From JBHENC01 sp051000345 (GTDB taxonomy: Bacteria > Acidobacteriota > Blastocatellia > Pyrinomonadales > Pyrinomonadaceae), in assembly GCA_051000345.1 (NCBI GenBank), contig JBPCOJ010000106.1, positions 1 through 64,000 of the forward strand: a DNA stretch of 64,000 bases. Direction: 5' to 3'. This document shows, one piece after another, positions 16,373-24,176 of this stretch (within the stretch, counting starts at the first letter, position 1; every line of letters starts with the position of its first letter). The notes under the pieces are model-generated. The model saw only the letters and a list, made by a program, of their open reading frames with translations. It was not told the origin of the DNA and searched no databases. Both the position numbers and the translations under genes were made by a program.

Positions 16373-16430
16373 GTGAGTCAGTTTCACTGAAAACCGGTAA
16401 GCATTATCTCGGAATTTCAAACTGGCTCAC
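16373..16430. repeat. 58-bp hairpin element, copy 1
   Basis: Twelve-base arms (16373-16384 and 16419-16430; 11 of 12 pair, the other is G-T) enclose 34 bases. It shares size, the AGTTT/AAACT arm core, the TTTCAAACT right arm and the central (A/G)TAA(A/G)CATT with copy 2 at 17025-17081, so both are diverged members of one MITE-like family. It abuts the broken 5' end of the TPR gene. Confidence 0.6.
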
Positions 16431-16441
16431 GACTGTTTACG

Positions 16442-16470
16442 TTGACATTGTCTCATAGGATAGATACGAT
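16442..16470 (+). promoter_or_regulatory. Promoter of the GIIHTG peptide gene
   Basis: A perfect TTGACA (16442-16447), a 17-base spacer and TACGAT (16465-16470) make a strong sigma-70-type promoter. Expected transcription starts near 16477, giving a leader of about 60 bases to the ATG at 16536. Confidence 0.65.
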
Positions 16471-16535
16471 ACTTTATCGGTCGTACTTAGTTCGCAGAAG
16501 ATTATTGTTGCTAAACAAAAAGGAGAGATATTGAT

Positions 16536-16748
16536 ATGCGCAAAACCCTTGGTTCTCTGGTTCTAATCTGTGTTCTCTCGGTCAGCTCACTGGCGGGGAT
16601 AATACACACGGGAATAACCGATTCTGATAGCGGAAGCACTGATACTCCGCAAACCGCCGGAATAATACACACCGGTGTTGCCGATGATAGCGGTACGACC
16701 CTTTCTTTATACGTTGTATCGTTACTCGGACTTCCTTGGAATCTATAA
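16536..16748 (+). CDS. Small exported peptide with two GIIHTG repeats
   Basis: 70 residues, ATG behind AAGGAGAG eight bases upstream, with its own promoter at 16442. Residues 1-20 are a classic signal peptide (MRK, hydrophobic core, SSLA); cleavage after Ala20 would expose GIIHTG as the new N-terminus. The same hexapeptide follows Ala41, giving a 21-residue repeat (AGIIHTGITDSDSG, AGIIHTGVADDSG). The last 15 residues are hydrophobic (LSLYVVSLLGLPW). Family unknown to me. The antisense frame is also open, but only this strand has a ribosome site and a signal peptide. GIIHTG recurs in the SBBP protein two genes away. Possible roles are a secreted signal or processed precursor; neither is shown. 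Confidence 0.65.
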   Translation: MRKTLGSLVLICVLSVSSLAGIIHTGITDSDSGSTDTPQTAGIIHTGVADDSGTTLSLYVVSLLGLPWNL

Positions 16749-16969
16749 GCTATAGCAATTTGAGAGGTGTCAGTCGGGGTAATTTTGGGCGACCACTTCA
16801 CACTGCTACTTTCAAGCGTTTGATTCTAAAGACGTTCTCTTTCTGAGTGAACGTCCATCCCATCATGCTCTAAATTCCTTTTGCCTAACAACTCATTCAA
16901 GCAGAATCAAATTTCACTGTTAAATTTGCATAATGCCTAGAACTATCTCTTACTGACCTCGGATTTCCG

Positions 16970-16986
16970 TTGCACTTTAAGTGCAA
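16970..16986. promoter_or_regulatory. Perfect palindrome upstream of alaS
   Basis: TTGCACTTTAAGTGCAA has 8-base arms around one central T. A diverged related string (TGCGCTTTAAGGCAT) follows about 27 bases later. Such symmetric sites often bind dimeric regulators; no regulator is implied by the neighbours. Confidence 0.3.
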
Positions 16987-17024
16987 TACAATACCGGTGC
17001 GCTTTAAGGCATAGATCGAGTAAT

Positions 17025-17081
17025 GTCCTAGTTTGAAAATCTTAGCCCGATAAACATTGGCCTATATTTTCAAACTAGGAC
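17025..17081. repeat. 58-bp hairpin element, copy 2
   Basis: Perfect 16-base arms (17025-17040 and 17066-17081) around a 25-base loop. It is related to copy 1 at 16373-16430. Together the two copies bracket the peptide gene and its promoter, and their outer flanks also share GGTAGTG in inverted orientation. Confidence 0.65.
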
Positions 17082-17162
17082 ACTACCCATAGTCGGTATC
17101 GCTTCTTTCATCTTCGTCCAGCGTGTTACACTTTATGTTTTAGACCAACGTGAAGTGAAGCA

Positions 17163-19847
17163 ATGACGATGACCGGAAAAGAAATCCGTGAAAAGTTTTT
17201 AGAGTATTTCGAGCGGCACGGGCATACGCGCGTGGCGTCTAGCCCCTTGCTGCCCGCAAACGATCCGACGCTGCTGTTCGCCAACGCGGGCATGAATCAG
17301 TTCAAGGATGTGTTCACGGGCGCAGAGCTTCGTGATTACACGCGCGCCGCTTCGTCGCAGAAATGCATACGCGCGGGCGGCAAGCACAACGACTTGGACG
17401 AAGTCGGCAAGACCGCGCGTCATCACACTTTCTTCGAGATGCTCGGCAATTTTTCCTTCGGCGATTACTTCAAGCGCGAAGCCATAGAGTTCGCGTGGGA
17501 CTTGCTTTTGAATGTTTATAAACTCCCTGTCGAACGGCTCTGGTTTACGGTTTATAAAACCGACGAAGAAGCCGCGCGTTTATGGATTGACGTGGGCGCA
17601 GCGCCTGATCGCATACTGCGCTTCGACGAGAAGGATAATTTCTGGCAGATGGGCGACACGGGGCCGTGCGGCCCGTGCAGCGAAATCCATTACTACATGG
17701 GCGAAGACCCGCATGACCCTGCGAAGAATCGCGCAGAGTTCGTCAACGGAGCGGGCGACACGACGATGGAGATTTGGAATCTAGTCTTCATGCAATACGA
17801 ACGCGACGCTTCCGGCACGCTCACGCCCTTGCCGAAGCCTTCGGTTGACACGGGCATGGGACTCGAACGCCTCTGCGCCGTGCTGCAAAACGTGCCGACG
17901 AACTACGACACGGATTTGCTGCGCCCGATCATCGAATTCACCGCGCAACTCGCGGATATAAATTACACGCCCGATTCGCCCGAAGGCTTTGCGATGCGCG
18001 TCATCGCAGACCACGCGCGCGCCACAGCCTTTGCGATTGCCGACAACATTTTGCCCGGCAACGAAGGCCGCAATTATGTGTTGCGCAAAATCATGCGCCG
18101 CGCAATTTATCAAGGCCACCACACGCTTCATTTTGAAGATGCGTTCTTCTACAAAGTGACTAACTTTGTCGTCGAAACGATGCGCGGCGTGTACACGGAA
18201 CTCGAAGCCGCGCGCGAATTCATCGAACGCATGGTCAAACTCGAAGAAGAACGCTTTAGCTCGACTTTAACCATCGGCCTGCAAAAACTCGATGCGCTTT
18301 TCGCGTCCAACGAAGAAGGCAAGCTCCCGGATTACAAGGAACTCGCGCGCCTTTACGATACCTTCGGCACGCCGCGCGATTTAATTCGCGTCAGCCTTGA
18401 AGGACGCGGCTTTAAGCTTGAGGAAGAATCTTTTAATGAAAGTTTCGAGACGGCGTTGCGGGAGATTCAGCGCGCCAGCGTGCAAGACAAAGCACAGGCG
18501 CGCACGAAAGCCAAGCCCGTCTATGCGCAGATAAGCGAACGAATTAATCGCCGCACGGAATTTACCGGCTACGAAGGCACGCGCCTTGATGATGTGCGCG
18601 TTGCCGCCATCATCAAAGGTGAAGAAGAAGTTGCGGAGTTGCGCGAAGGCGAAGAAGGCGAGGTAATTTTAGAGCGCACGCCGTTTTACGCGGAGTCCGG
18701 CGGACAAATCGGTGACACAGGCACGTTCGTCAACACATCGACGCGCGTTGTCATCAACGATACGGTTGCGCCCGTTTCAGGATTGACAGTCCACCGTGTA
18801 AGCGTTGAGCGCGGCAGTTTGCGCGTTGGTGAGATATTGACGGCGCAGATTGACGCTGAGAAACGCGATGCGACGAGGCGCAATCACACGGCCACGCATT
18901 TGCTTCATGCGGCATTGCGCGAACTTTTGGGGACGCACGTTAAGCAGGCCGGGTCACTTGTTGCGCCGAATCGTTTGCGTTTCGATTTTTCGCATTTTCA
19001 ACCTTTGACGCGCGACGAAGTGGCGGAGATCGAGCGGCTCGTTAATTATCAGATCCTGCGCAACGAACCCGTGGAGACGGAGATTGTGCCGCTCGAACAA
19101 GCGATGCAGTCGGGCGCGATGGCTTTGTTCGGCGAAAAGTATGCGGAGCAAGTGCGCGTCTTGACCATTCAGGGCTTCTCCAAAGAATTGTGCGGCGGCA
19201 CGCATGTGCGCGCGACGGGCGACATCGGCTTGTTCAAGGTCGTGCGCGATGAAGCAGTCGCGTCCGGCACGCGTCGCATAGAGGCCGTGACGGGCGCGGA
19301 TGCGTTCATGCGCTTTCAGGAAACAGAGGCGCTTGTGGATCGAGTTGCGGCGGAACTTCGCACATCGCGCACGGGGATTCCGGCGACAGTCGAGCGGTTG
19401 CAGGAAGAATTGAAAAAGGCCAGACGCGAAGCCGATGAACTGCGTTTGAAATTGGCGACGGGCGCGGGCGGCACAGATGGTGCGTCAAACGGCAACGCGG
19501 CGCGCGAAGTGGCGACGGGCGTGCGCGTGCTGGCGCGCGTCGTCGAAGGACTCGATGCCGCGGGGATGCGGCAATTGTCGGACACTTTGCTTGCCCGATT
19601 AAACGGCTCCGGCGTGGTCGTTTTAGGGCGTAGCGGCGATGACGGCAAAGTTTCGCTTATCGTGCGTTCGTCAGCGGATTTAATGAAGCGCGTTCCGGCG
19701 GGTCAGGTGATTAAAGAGATTGCGCCGATAGTGGGCGGGCGCGGCGGCGGCAAGCCCGACATGGCCGAAGGCGGCGGCACTCAACCGGAGAAATTAGCGG
19801 AAGCACTGGAAGCGAGCTATGCAGTTGTCGAGCGTTTGCTGAATTGA
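17163..19847 (+). CDS. alaS: Alanine--tRNA ligase
   Basis: 894 residues, full length for AlaRS. The aminoacylation domain starts with KEIREKFLEYFERHGHTRV and contains NDPTLLFANAGMNQFKDVFTG-type text, RAASSQKCIRAGGKHNDLD and TGPCGPCSEIHY. The editing domain has its zinc-binding HTATHLLHAAL (HxxxH) and CGGTH motifs. A coiled segment and the DHHA1-type C-Ala domain follow (GGRGGGKPDMAEGGG). It charges tRNA-Ala and clears misacylated Ser or Gly. The start MTMTGKEIRE fits; the ribosome site (GAAGTGAAG) is modest. A bidirectional terminator lies 86 bp past the stop. The gene begins right after the hairpin-flanked accessory segment. Confidence 0.98.
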   Translation: MTMTGKEIREKFLEYFERHGHTRVASSPLLPANDPTLLFANAGMNQFKDVFTGAELRDYTRAASSQKCIRAGGKHNDLDEVGKTARHHTFFEMLGNFSFGDYFKREAIEFAWDLLLNVYKLPVERLWFTVYKTDEEAARLWIDVGAAPDRILRFDEKDNFWQMGDTGPCGPCSEIHYYMGEDPHDPAKNRAEFVNGAGDTTMEIWNLVFMQYERDASGTLTPLPKPSVDTGMGLERLCAVLQNVPTNYDTDLLRPIIEFTAQLADINYTPDSPEGFAMRVIADHARATAFAIADNILPGNEGRNYVLRKIMRRAIYQGHHTLHFEDAFFYKVTNFVVETMRGVYTELEAAREFIERMVKLEEERFSSTLTIGLQKLDALFASNEEGKLPDYKELARLYDTFGTPRDLIRVSLEGRGFKLEEESFNESFETALREIQRASVQDKAQARTKAKPVYAQISERINRRTEFTGYEGTRLDDVRVAAIIKGEEEVAELREGEEGEVILERTPFYAESGGQIGDTGTFVNTSTRVVINDTVAPVSGLTVHRVSVERGSLRVGEILTAQIDAEKRDATRRNHTATHLLHAALRELLGTHVKQAGSLVAPNRLRFDFSHFQPLTRDEVAEIERLVNYQILRNEPVETEIVPLEQAMQSGAMALFGEKYAEQVRVLTIQGFSKELCGGTHVRATGDIGLFKVVRDEAVASGTRRIEAVTGADAFMRFQETEALVDRVAAELRTSRTGIPATVERLQEELKKARREADELRLKLATGAGGTDGASNGNAAREVATGVRVLARVVEGLDAAGMRQLSDTLLARLNGSGVVVLGRSGDDGKVSLIVRSSADLMKRVPAGQVIKEIAPIVGGRGGGKPDMAEGGGTQPEKLAEALEASYAVVERLLN

Positions 19848-19932
19848 TATTGAAACGGAAGCAGTAAACAGGCGTCGGCGATGAACGCAAAAGCTTCTCA
19901 TGGTCTGAACTAACTTCATTTGTCGCAATACG

Positions 19933-19975
19933 AAAAGCGCGGGCATATTCTCTCAAGAGAAACGCCCGCGCTTTT
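19933..19975. terminator. Bidirectional terminator after alaS
   Basis: Twelve-pair perfect stem (AAAAGCGCGGGC with GCCCGCGCTTTT) around a 19-base loop. It serves the convergent alaS and the peptidoglycan-binding gene at 20013. Confidence 0.75.
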
Positions 19976-20012
19976 GCGCTTTTTATCTTCGGCTCACCGT
20001 TAAAGAAAACTG

Positions 20013-20387
20013 TTACATGGCTTTTTGTTTATCCGTTAAGGTGATGCTCATCTTTTCGAGCGTCAGGCGATTGAGCGTGCCTGTTACTTTAATGCTCTCC
20101 GCCGTTTGATATTTCTTCAAGCCCTCGCGTGTCGCATCATCCAATTTTCCTGTTTGCTCGCCCGTGTAAAAGCTGCGCTGCTTGAGAAGCGCCTGCGCCT
20201 GTTTCACTTGATCCTTATTGGCGCGAAAAACAGGGCCGCGCTTTTTTGCGGTGGTGTTCGAGTTAGCGGCGCTCGCGCTTTTCTTCGTGCGCGTTTTAGC
20301 CATATTGCCGGAGTCGGTGTTTTGCGTTGCGAGGGCAAACGTGCAGACAAGCAACGACAAAAGTGCGGACGTAAATAGTCTTTTCAT
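20013..20387 (-). CDS. Exported peptidoglycan-binding-domain protein
   Basis: 124 residues from the ATG at 20387, which has AAAGGAG eight bases upstream; an upstream in-frame ATG at 20483 lacks one. A signal peptide (MKRLFTSALLSLLVCTFALA) comes first, then a Lys/Ser/Thr-rich linker. The C-terminal 65 residues (DQVKQAQALLKQRSFYTGEQ, GKLDDATREGLKKYQ, GTLNRLTLEKM) form a PG_binding_1-like three-helix fold. It probably binds cell wall in the periplasm. A lytic transglycosylase gene is divergently transcribed 400 bp away. Confidence 0.8.
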   Translation of the reverse strand: MKRLFTSALLSLLVCTFALATQNTDSGNMAKTRTKKSASAANSNTTAKKRGPVFRANKDQVKQAQALLKQRSFYTGEQTGKLDDATREGLKKYQTAESIKVTGTLNRLTLEKMSITLTDKQKAM

Positions 20388-20783
20388 GTTGGTCTCCTTT
20401 GAGAGGTGAGGCGCGCAAAGTTTGACAATGCGACGCGGGATTAGAGGACAGAGTGAGCCGTTGAGAAAAAGCCTGAATATCATACTCTACATGTCAAGCC
20501 TAATGTTTTCTTCATCCTAAACAGCCATAATTCTCCCATTGCACTATCACAATCGTTCCACCGTCGCGTTTTCTAAGCTGGTAAATTATTTAGAGAACAC
20601 CACTTATGAACTTATTATGATGTGTGCATAAATTTCGTTGTTATAAATTTAACATTGTGTTACTCTGTTTAAGCGTTCTTGATGGGCGCTTTTAATCAGG
20701 CATTTCCCGCTCTGGAACATGCTCCTCAAGGCCTTCGATAATGTTCGCAACATTCCCCTTGATACTCAGTTTCCCCGGATCAA
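20388..20783. other. Intergenic gap between divergent wall genes
   Basis: About 400 bp, AT-rich in the middle. It must hold promoters for both flanking genes, but I find no clear consensus. A small inverted repeat (AATGTT CGC AACATT) occurs near 20740. No RNA gene seen. Confidence 0.4.
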
Positions 20784-21626
20784 ATGGTGAGTAAGATGAA
20801 AAAATTTCCCTTGGCGCTTTTATTAGCGCTGGCCTGCTTCGCCCCCGCCTTATCGCAAACGAAGGCGCGCAATTACTTTGACGACTTCGATAGACCGAGC
20901 GGCGTCCGCATTCGCGTGGAAAGTGTGGCGACGACGGCGACGCTTCCGCCCTCGAAGACCGTTCGCCTGACATCCAAAGCCGTCACCAAAAACGGCAACG
21001 CGAGCGCGCAGCCGACTTCCGGCGTTCTCATACAGCCGCGCGGCAACACTTCGATGGCGGCAAGCAAATCGCTTGACGGGTTCACGACCGGCGATGCGCG
21101 CGTCGATTCCTTTATAGTCGATTCGGGCGCGCGCAATGGCGTCGATCCTGTGCTTTTATATTCTGTGATGCATCAGGAATCTTCGTTTAAGCCGGGCGCG
21201 ATGTCGAACAAAGGCGCGCGCGGGCTGATGCAACTAATGCCATTGACGGCGGCGCGTTTCGGCGTCGGCAATATTTTCGATCCGCGCCAGAACATCGAAG
21301 GCGGCGCGCGTTACATACGCCTGCTGCTCAACATGTTCGATGGCGACGTTTCCTTGGCTCTCGCCGGTTACAATGCGGGTGAAGGCGCGGTGCTCAAATA
21401 TGGCCGCCAAGTCCCGCCCTACCGCGAGACGAAAGAATATGTGCGCCGCATTTCGGAGCGTTATAATTTGATGCGCAACCCGCTAACGCAACGCAACGCG
21501 CGGACGGTTACGCGAACGGAAGTCGCCGTCGTTAAGGCCGAAGAGCCTGTGCCTTTGACCGTCTATGAGCAGAACGTGTTCGCCGTGCGATTGCCGAACG
21601 GAAAGCTGCAACTCGTCAGCCAGTAA
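20784..21626 (+). CDS. Lytic transglycosylase, SLT domain
   Basis: 280 residues; the ATG at 20796 (MKKFPLALLLALACF) with GGTGAG before it is an equally good start. A signal peptide and a 75-residue low-complexity linker lead to an SLT (Slt70/MltC-type) domain at about 110-240. It has the catalytic Glu in HQESSFKPGAMS, GARGLMQLMP, NIEGGARYIRLLL and AGYNAGEGAVLKYG. It cleaves the MurNAc-GlcNAc bond in peptidoglycan with 1,6-anhydro product formation. The tail has no LysM or membrane segment. It is divergent from the peptidoglycan-binding gene at 20013. Confidence 0.93.
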   Translation: MVSKMKKFPLALLLALACFAPALSQTKARNYFDDFDRPSGVRIRVESVATTATLPPSKTVRLTSKAVTKNGNASAQPTSGVLIQPRGNTSMAASKSLDGFTTGDARVDSFIVDSGARNGVDPVLLYSVMHQESSFKPGAMSNKGARGLMQLMPLTAARFGVGNIFDPRQNIEGGARYIRLLLNMFDGDVSLALAGYNAGEGAVLKYGRQVPPYRETKEYVRRISERYNLMRNPLTQRNARTVTRTEVAVVKAEEPVPLTVYEQNVFAVRLPNGKLQLVSQ

Positions 21627-21807
21627 ACGATTCAGCGAGTGGTTTTCAAAAGTTTTGCGAAAGCTTAAGCGGGGCGGAGATTTTCAAGTAGAATCTTCGC
21701 TCCGTTTTCCGTTTCGGCGTGCGCGTTATTTTATGTATGATAAGAAGCGCGTCGCAGCAAAATGGTAATCAAGCGGCGCATGGATTTCAGTAGGAGGCCT
21801 CGCTTTC

Positions 21808-23436
21808 TTGTCTAACCCGGCTCTCAATAATTCCGCTTCGCACGCGAGCGGCGTCGCGCGGCCTCGCCGCGCCTTGATCGTCGCAAACGCCGCAACCACG
21901 TCGCTGCAATCGCACCTCGCCGCGTCCGGCTATGAAACTTACACGGCGGTGGCAATTGACGCCACGCGTTTGATAGACGAATTTGCGCCCGACATTTTAA
22001 TCATCGAACTACCGCCCGCAAAAACAGATGAAGCAGGCAACGCGATTGGCGACGATAACGAGTTGGCGCTCGCGCGCAGGTTGCGCGCGGAGGCCGCGAC
22101 GTATGCGCTGCCGCTTATCTTCGCTTGGAACACGGATGAGCGCGCGATGCGCAACGCCGCTTTGAACATCGGCGTCGATGATTATTTTCCGCTCTCGATT
22201 CCGCCCGCGCAAATGCTCGCGCGGCTCGATTCGCTTTTCTGGCGCATCGAAGCGGGACGCCGCGCCGCTCCCGTCGTCGGCGATCAACGCGGCGAAATAG
22301 ATAATTTCATGTTGATGCTCGATTCCGTGCGCGAAGAAATCACAAGCGGCGCGCGCGGCACGCTGGCGCTCGTCTACGCAGTTTCGCGCGACGGCAAAGC
22401 GAGCATCGACAAAGCGGCGCGAGACCGCACGCTCGCCGAAGCACACGGTTTTCTTAAACTCAATTTGCGCCGCATCGACGCCGTCGCCTTCTACGGCCCG
22501 ACGACGCTCTTCGTTTATCTGCCGCGCATGGCGACACGCGCCGCCGTCGCTGCATTGACACGGCTTCGCGGCGAGTTTTTGAATGAACGTTTGAACAGCG
22601 ACATCGCCATCGGCCTCGCTTCGTTCCCGGAAGACGGCGAAGATGTGGAAACGATGATCGAAAAGGCTGAAGCCGCCGCCGAAGCCGCTCGCGTCAGGGG
22701 CGCACACGCGCGCGTCGTGGCCTACACGATGCCGGAGCAAACGCCCGCCGCCGCGCCACACGAATTTGCAACGCAAGGCCAAACAGCGCTACAGCAAATG
22801 CCGCACGCGCCCGCCGCGTCATCATCGCCCGAACCGGCTTCGCAGAGAGAACAGGCCACGCCGCCGCCCGTGCCGCAGGCCGCAACGCATAAAATCAGTT
22901 CCGGCGTCGTTCGGGAAACGCGTATGGCGGATGATGTCGCGCCGGGAATCGTAATGCCCGTGCATAGCAGCCATCGAATGCAGGCCAACGGCGTAGATGT
23001 CGCGCACGCCGCCGCCGAAGCCGCCGCGCGCGAACGCGAACGTCGTTCAAGCGGAGCCGTCATGCCGCGCCGCCTTTTGCTGACCGTTTCGGATGCGGCG
23101 CGCATGGCGCAACTCAATTCGCTGATACGCTCCGCCGGTTACGAAGCGCGCGCCGCCTTTGACGGTCAACAGGCACTCGATTTACTGCGTATCGAACGCC
23201 CGGACTTGCTTGTGCTCGATCAGGAACTGCACGGTATCGACGGCGTTGAAACTCTGCGCCGTTTGCGGCAACAAGGCGGCGGACGGCTCACCTTGCCCGT
23301 GCTGCTGTTGATGCCGTCGAACAACGAGAACGTCCGCAGCGAAGCGCTCAAACTCGGCGCGCGCAGCGTGGTCACGACTCCCTATGATCCGGCGGACTTG
23401 CTGGAAAACGTGCGCATCGCCGGAAGCGTCGAGTAA
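21808..23436 (+). CDS. REC / degenerate GGDEF / REC protein
   Basis: 542 residues, starting at TTG 21808 with AGGAGG ten bases upstream. Residues 20-145 look like a receiver domain, but the phospho-acceptor position reads IIELP (Glu for Asp). Residues 170-310 match a GGDEF fold with the signature replaced (AFYGPTTLFVYLP where RYGGDEF would be), so cyclase activity is unlikely. A Pro/Ala-rich linker follows, then a C-terminal receiver (about 415-540) with an intact acceptor in LVLDQELHGIDG and the later Thr/Lys-region. It may integrate phosphorylation with nucleotide sensing. The next gene begins 3 bp after its stop. Confidence 0.72.
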   Translation: MSNPALNNSASHASGVARPRRALIVANAATTSLQSHLAASGYETYTAVAIDATRLIDEFAPDILIIELPPAKTDEAGNAIGDDNELALARRLRAEAATYALPLIFAWNTDERAMRNAALNIGVDDYFPLSIPPAQMLARLDSLFWRIEAGRRAAPVVGDQRGEIDNFMLMLDSVREEITSGARGTLALVYAVSRDGKASIDKAARDRTLAEAHGFLKLNLRRIDAVAFYGPTTLFVYLPRMATRAAVAALTRLRGEFLNERLNSDIAIGLASFPEDGEDVETMIEKAEAAAEAARVRGAHARVVAYTMPEQTPAAAPHEFATQGQTALQQMPHAPAASSSPEPASQREQATPPPVPQAATHKISSGVVRETRMADDVAPGIVMPVHSSHRMQANGVDVAHAAAEAAARERERRSSGAVMPRRLLLTVSDAARMAQLNSLIRSAGYEARAAFDGQQALDLLRIERPDLLVLDQELHGIDGVETLRRLRQQGGGRLTLPVLLLMPSNNENVRSEALKLGARSVVTTPYDPADLLENVRIAGSVE

Positions 23437-23439
23437 GAA

Positions 23440-24063
23440 ATGACGTTTTATTGCCAGACGTGCGGCTCGAGCATTGCGCCCGGCGCGCGTTTCTGTTCCG
23501 GGTGCGGAAGCATCGCCGTCGATCCCGAAACAACGCGCATGGCTGCCGTCAATGTCGCTGCGCCGACTAACTCTGTGCGCGACACGTTGCCATCCCAAAC
23601 GCGCAACGCAGAATCGAACGAAGTCGAGCGCGCCGTCTTCACGATAAGCCCGACGCGGCTCTTCGTTAAGACGGGCTACGCGGCGGCAGCAATGTGCTCG
23701 ATTATGCTGATTGTGCTGCTCGCGCTCGTCAACGCTCCGCCGCTCGCATCCGTGCTATTCGGGCTGTCGCTTCTGCTCGTTCCCGCTTTTTATCATTTTC
23801 GCCTGAACACGATTCGTTACACGTTGACTGATTCTAAAATTGAAATCAGCGAAGGACTTTTCGCCAAGACGACGCGCAATATTCCTTTGCGCAATATTCA
23901 GGACGTGACCGTTTCCGCGAGCATCGCGCAACGCCTGCTCGGTGTCGGCAACATACTGATCGACAACGCGAGCGAAGCGGGCGGCAAAACAATCTTGCGT
24001 AACATACGCAACCCGCGCCGCCACGCCGATCTGCTTTTGCGCGAACTCCGCCGCTGGCGCTAA
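23440..24063 (+). CDS. Zinc-ribbon, PH-domain membrane protein
   Basis: 207 residues. A zinc ribbon opens the protein (YCQTCGSSIAPGARFCSGCG). After a linker come two hydrophobic segments at about 83-125. The C-terminal 80 residues (TIRYTLTDSKIEISEGLFAK, NIPLRNIQDVTVSASIAQRL, GVGNILIDNASEAGGKT) form a bacterial PH (bPH2, YdbS/YdbT-like) domain. Such proteins sit in the cytoplasmic membrane; their ligand is unknown. It follows the REC protein by 3 bp and is probably translationally coupled to it. Confidence 0.82.
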   Translation: MTFYCQTCGSSIAPGARFCSGCGSIAVDPETTRMAAVNVAAPTNSVRDTLPSQTRNAESNEVERAVFTISPTRLFVKTGYAAAAMCSIMLIVLLALVNAPPLASVLFGLSLLLVPAFYHFRLNTIRYTLTDSKIEISEGLFAKTTRNIPLRNIQDVTVSASIAQRLLGVGNILIDNASEAGGKTILRNIRNPRRHADLLLRELRRWR

Positions 24064-24176
24064 TCGCTTCTTCGCAATGTTTTATGCGCAACCGCGCGAA
24101 CGGCGTGGAACATCTAACTTCTTCCGGTGTCTAAACAATTTTGCTTGTTCGATGATTCCCGCGCGAGAGGTCTATT

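Noticed and set aside
16511..16801. Minus-strand frame antisense to the GIIHTG peptide, with PVCIIPA repeats
   Set aside because: Its repeats are just the complement of the peptide repeats; it lacks a ribosome site and signal peptide, while the plus-strand gene has both and a promoter.
20692..20973. Minus-strand frame ending with protein-like text near 20700-20775
   Set aside because: No ribosome site, overlaps the start of the lytic transglycosylase, and most of it is low-complexity; at best a gene remnant.
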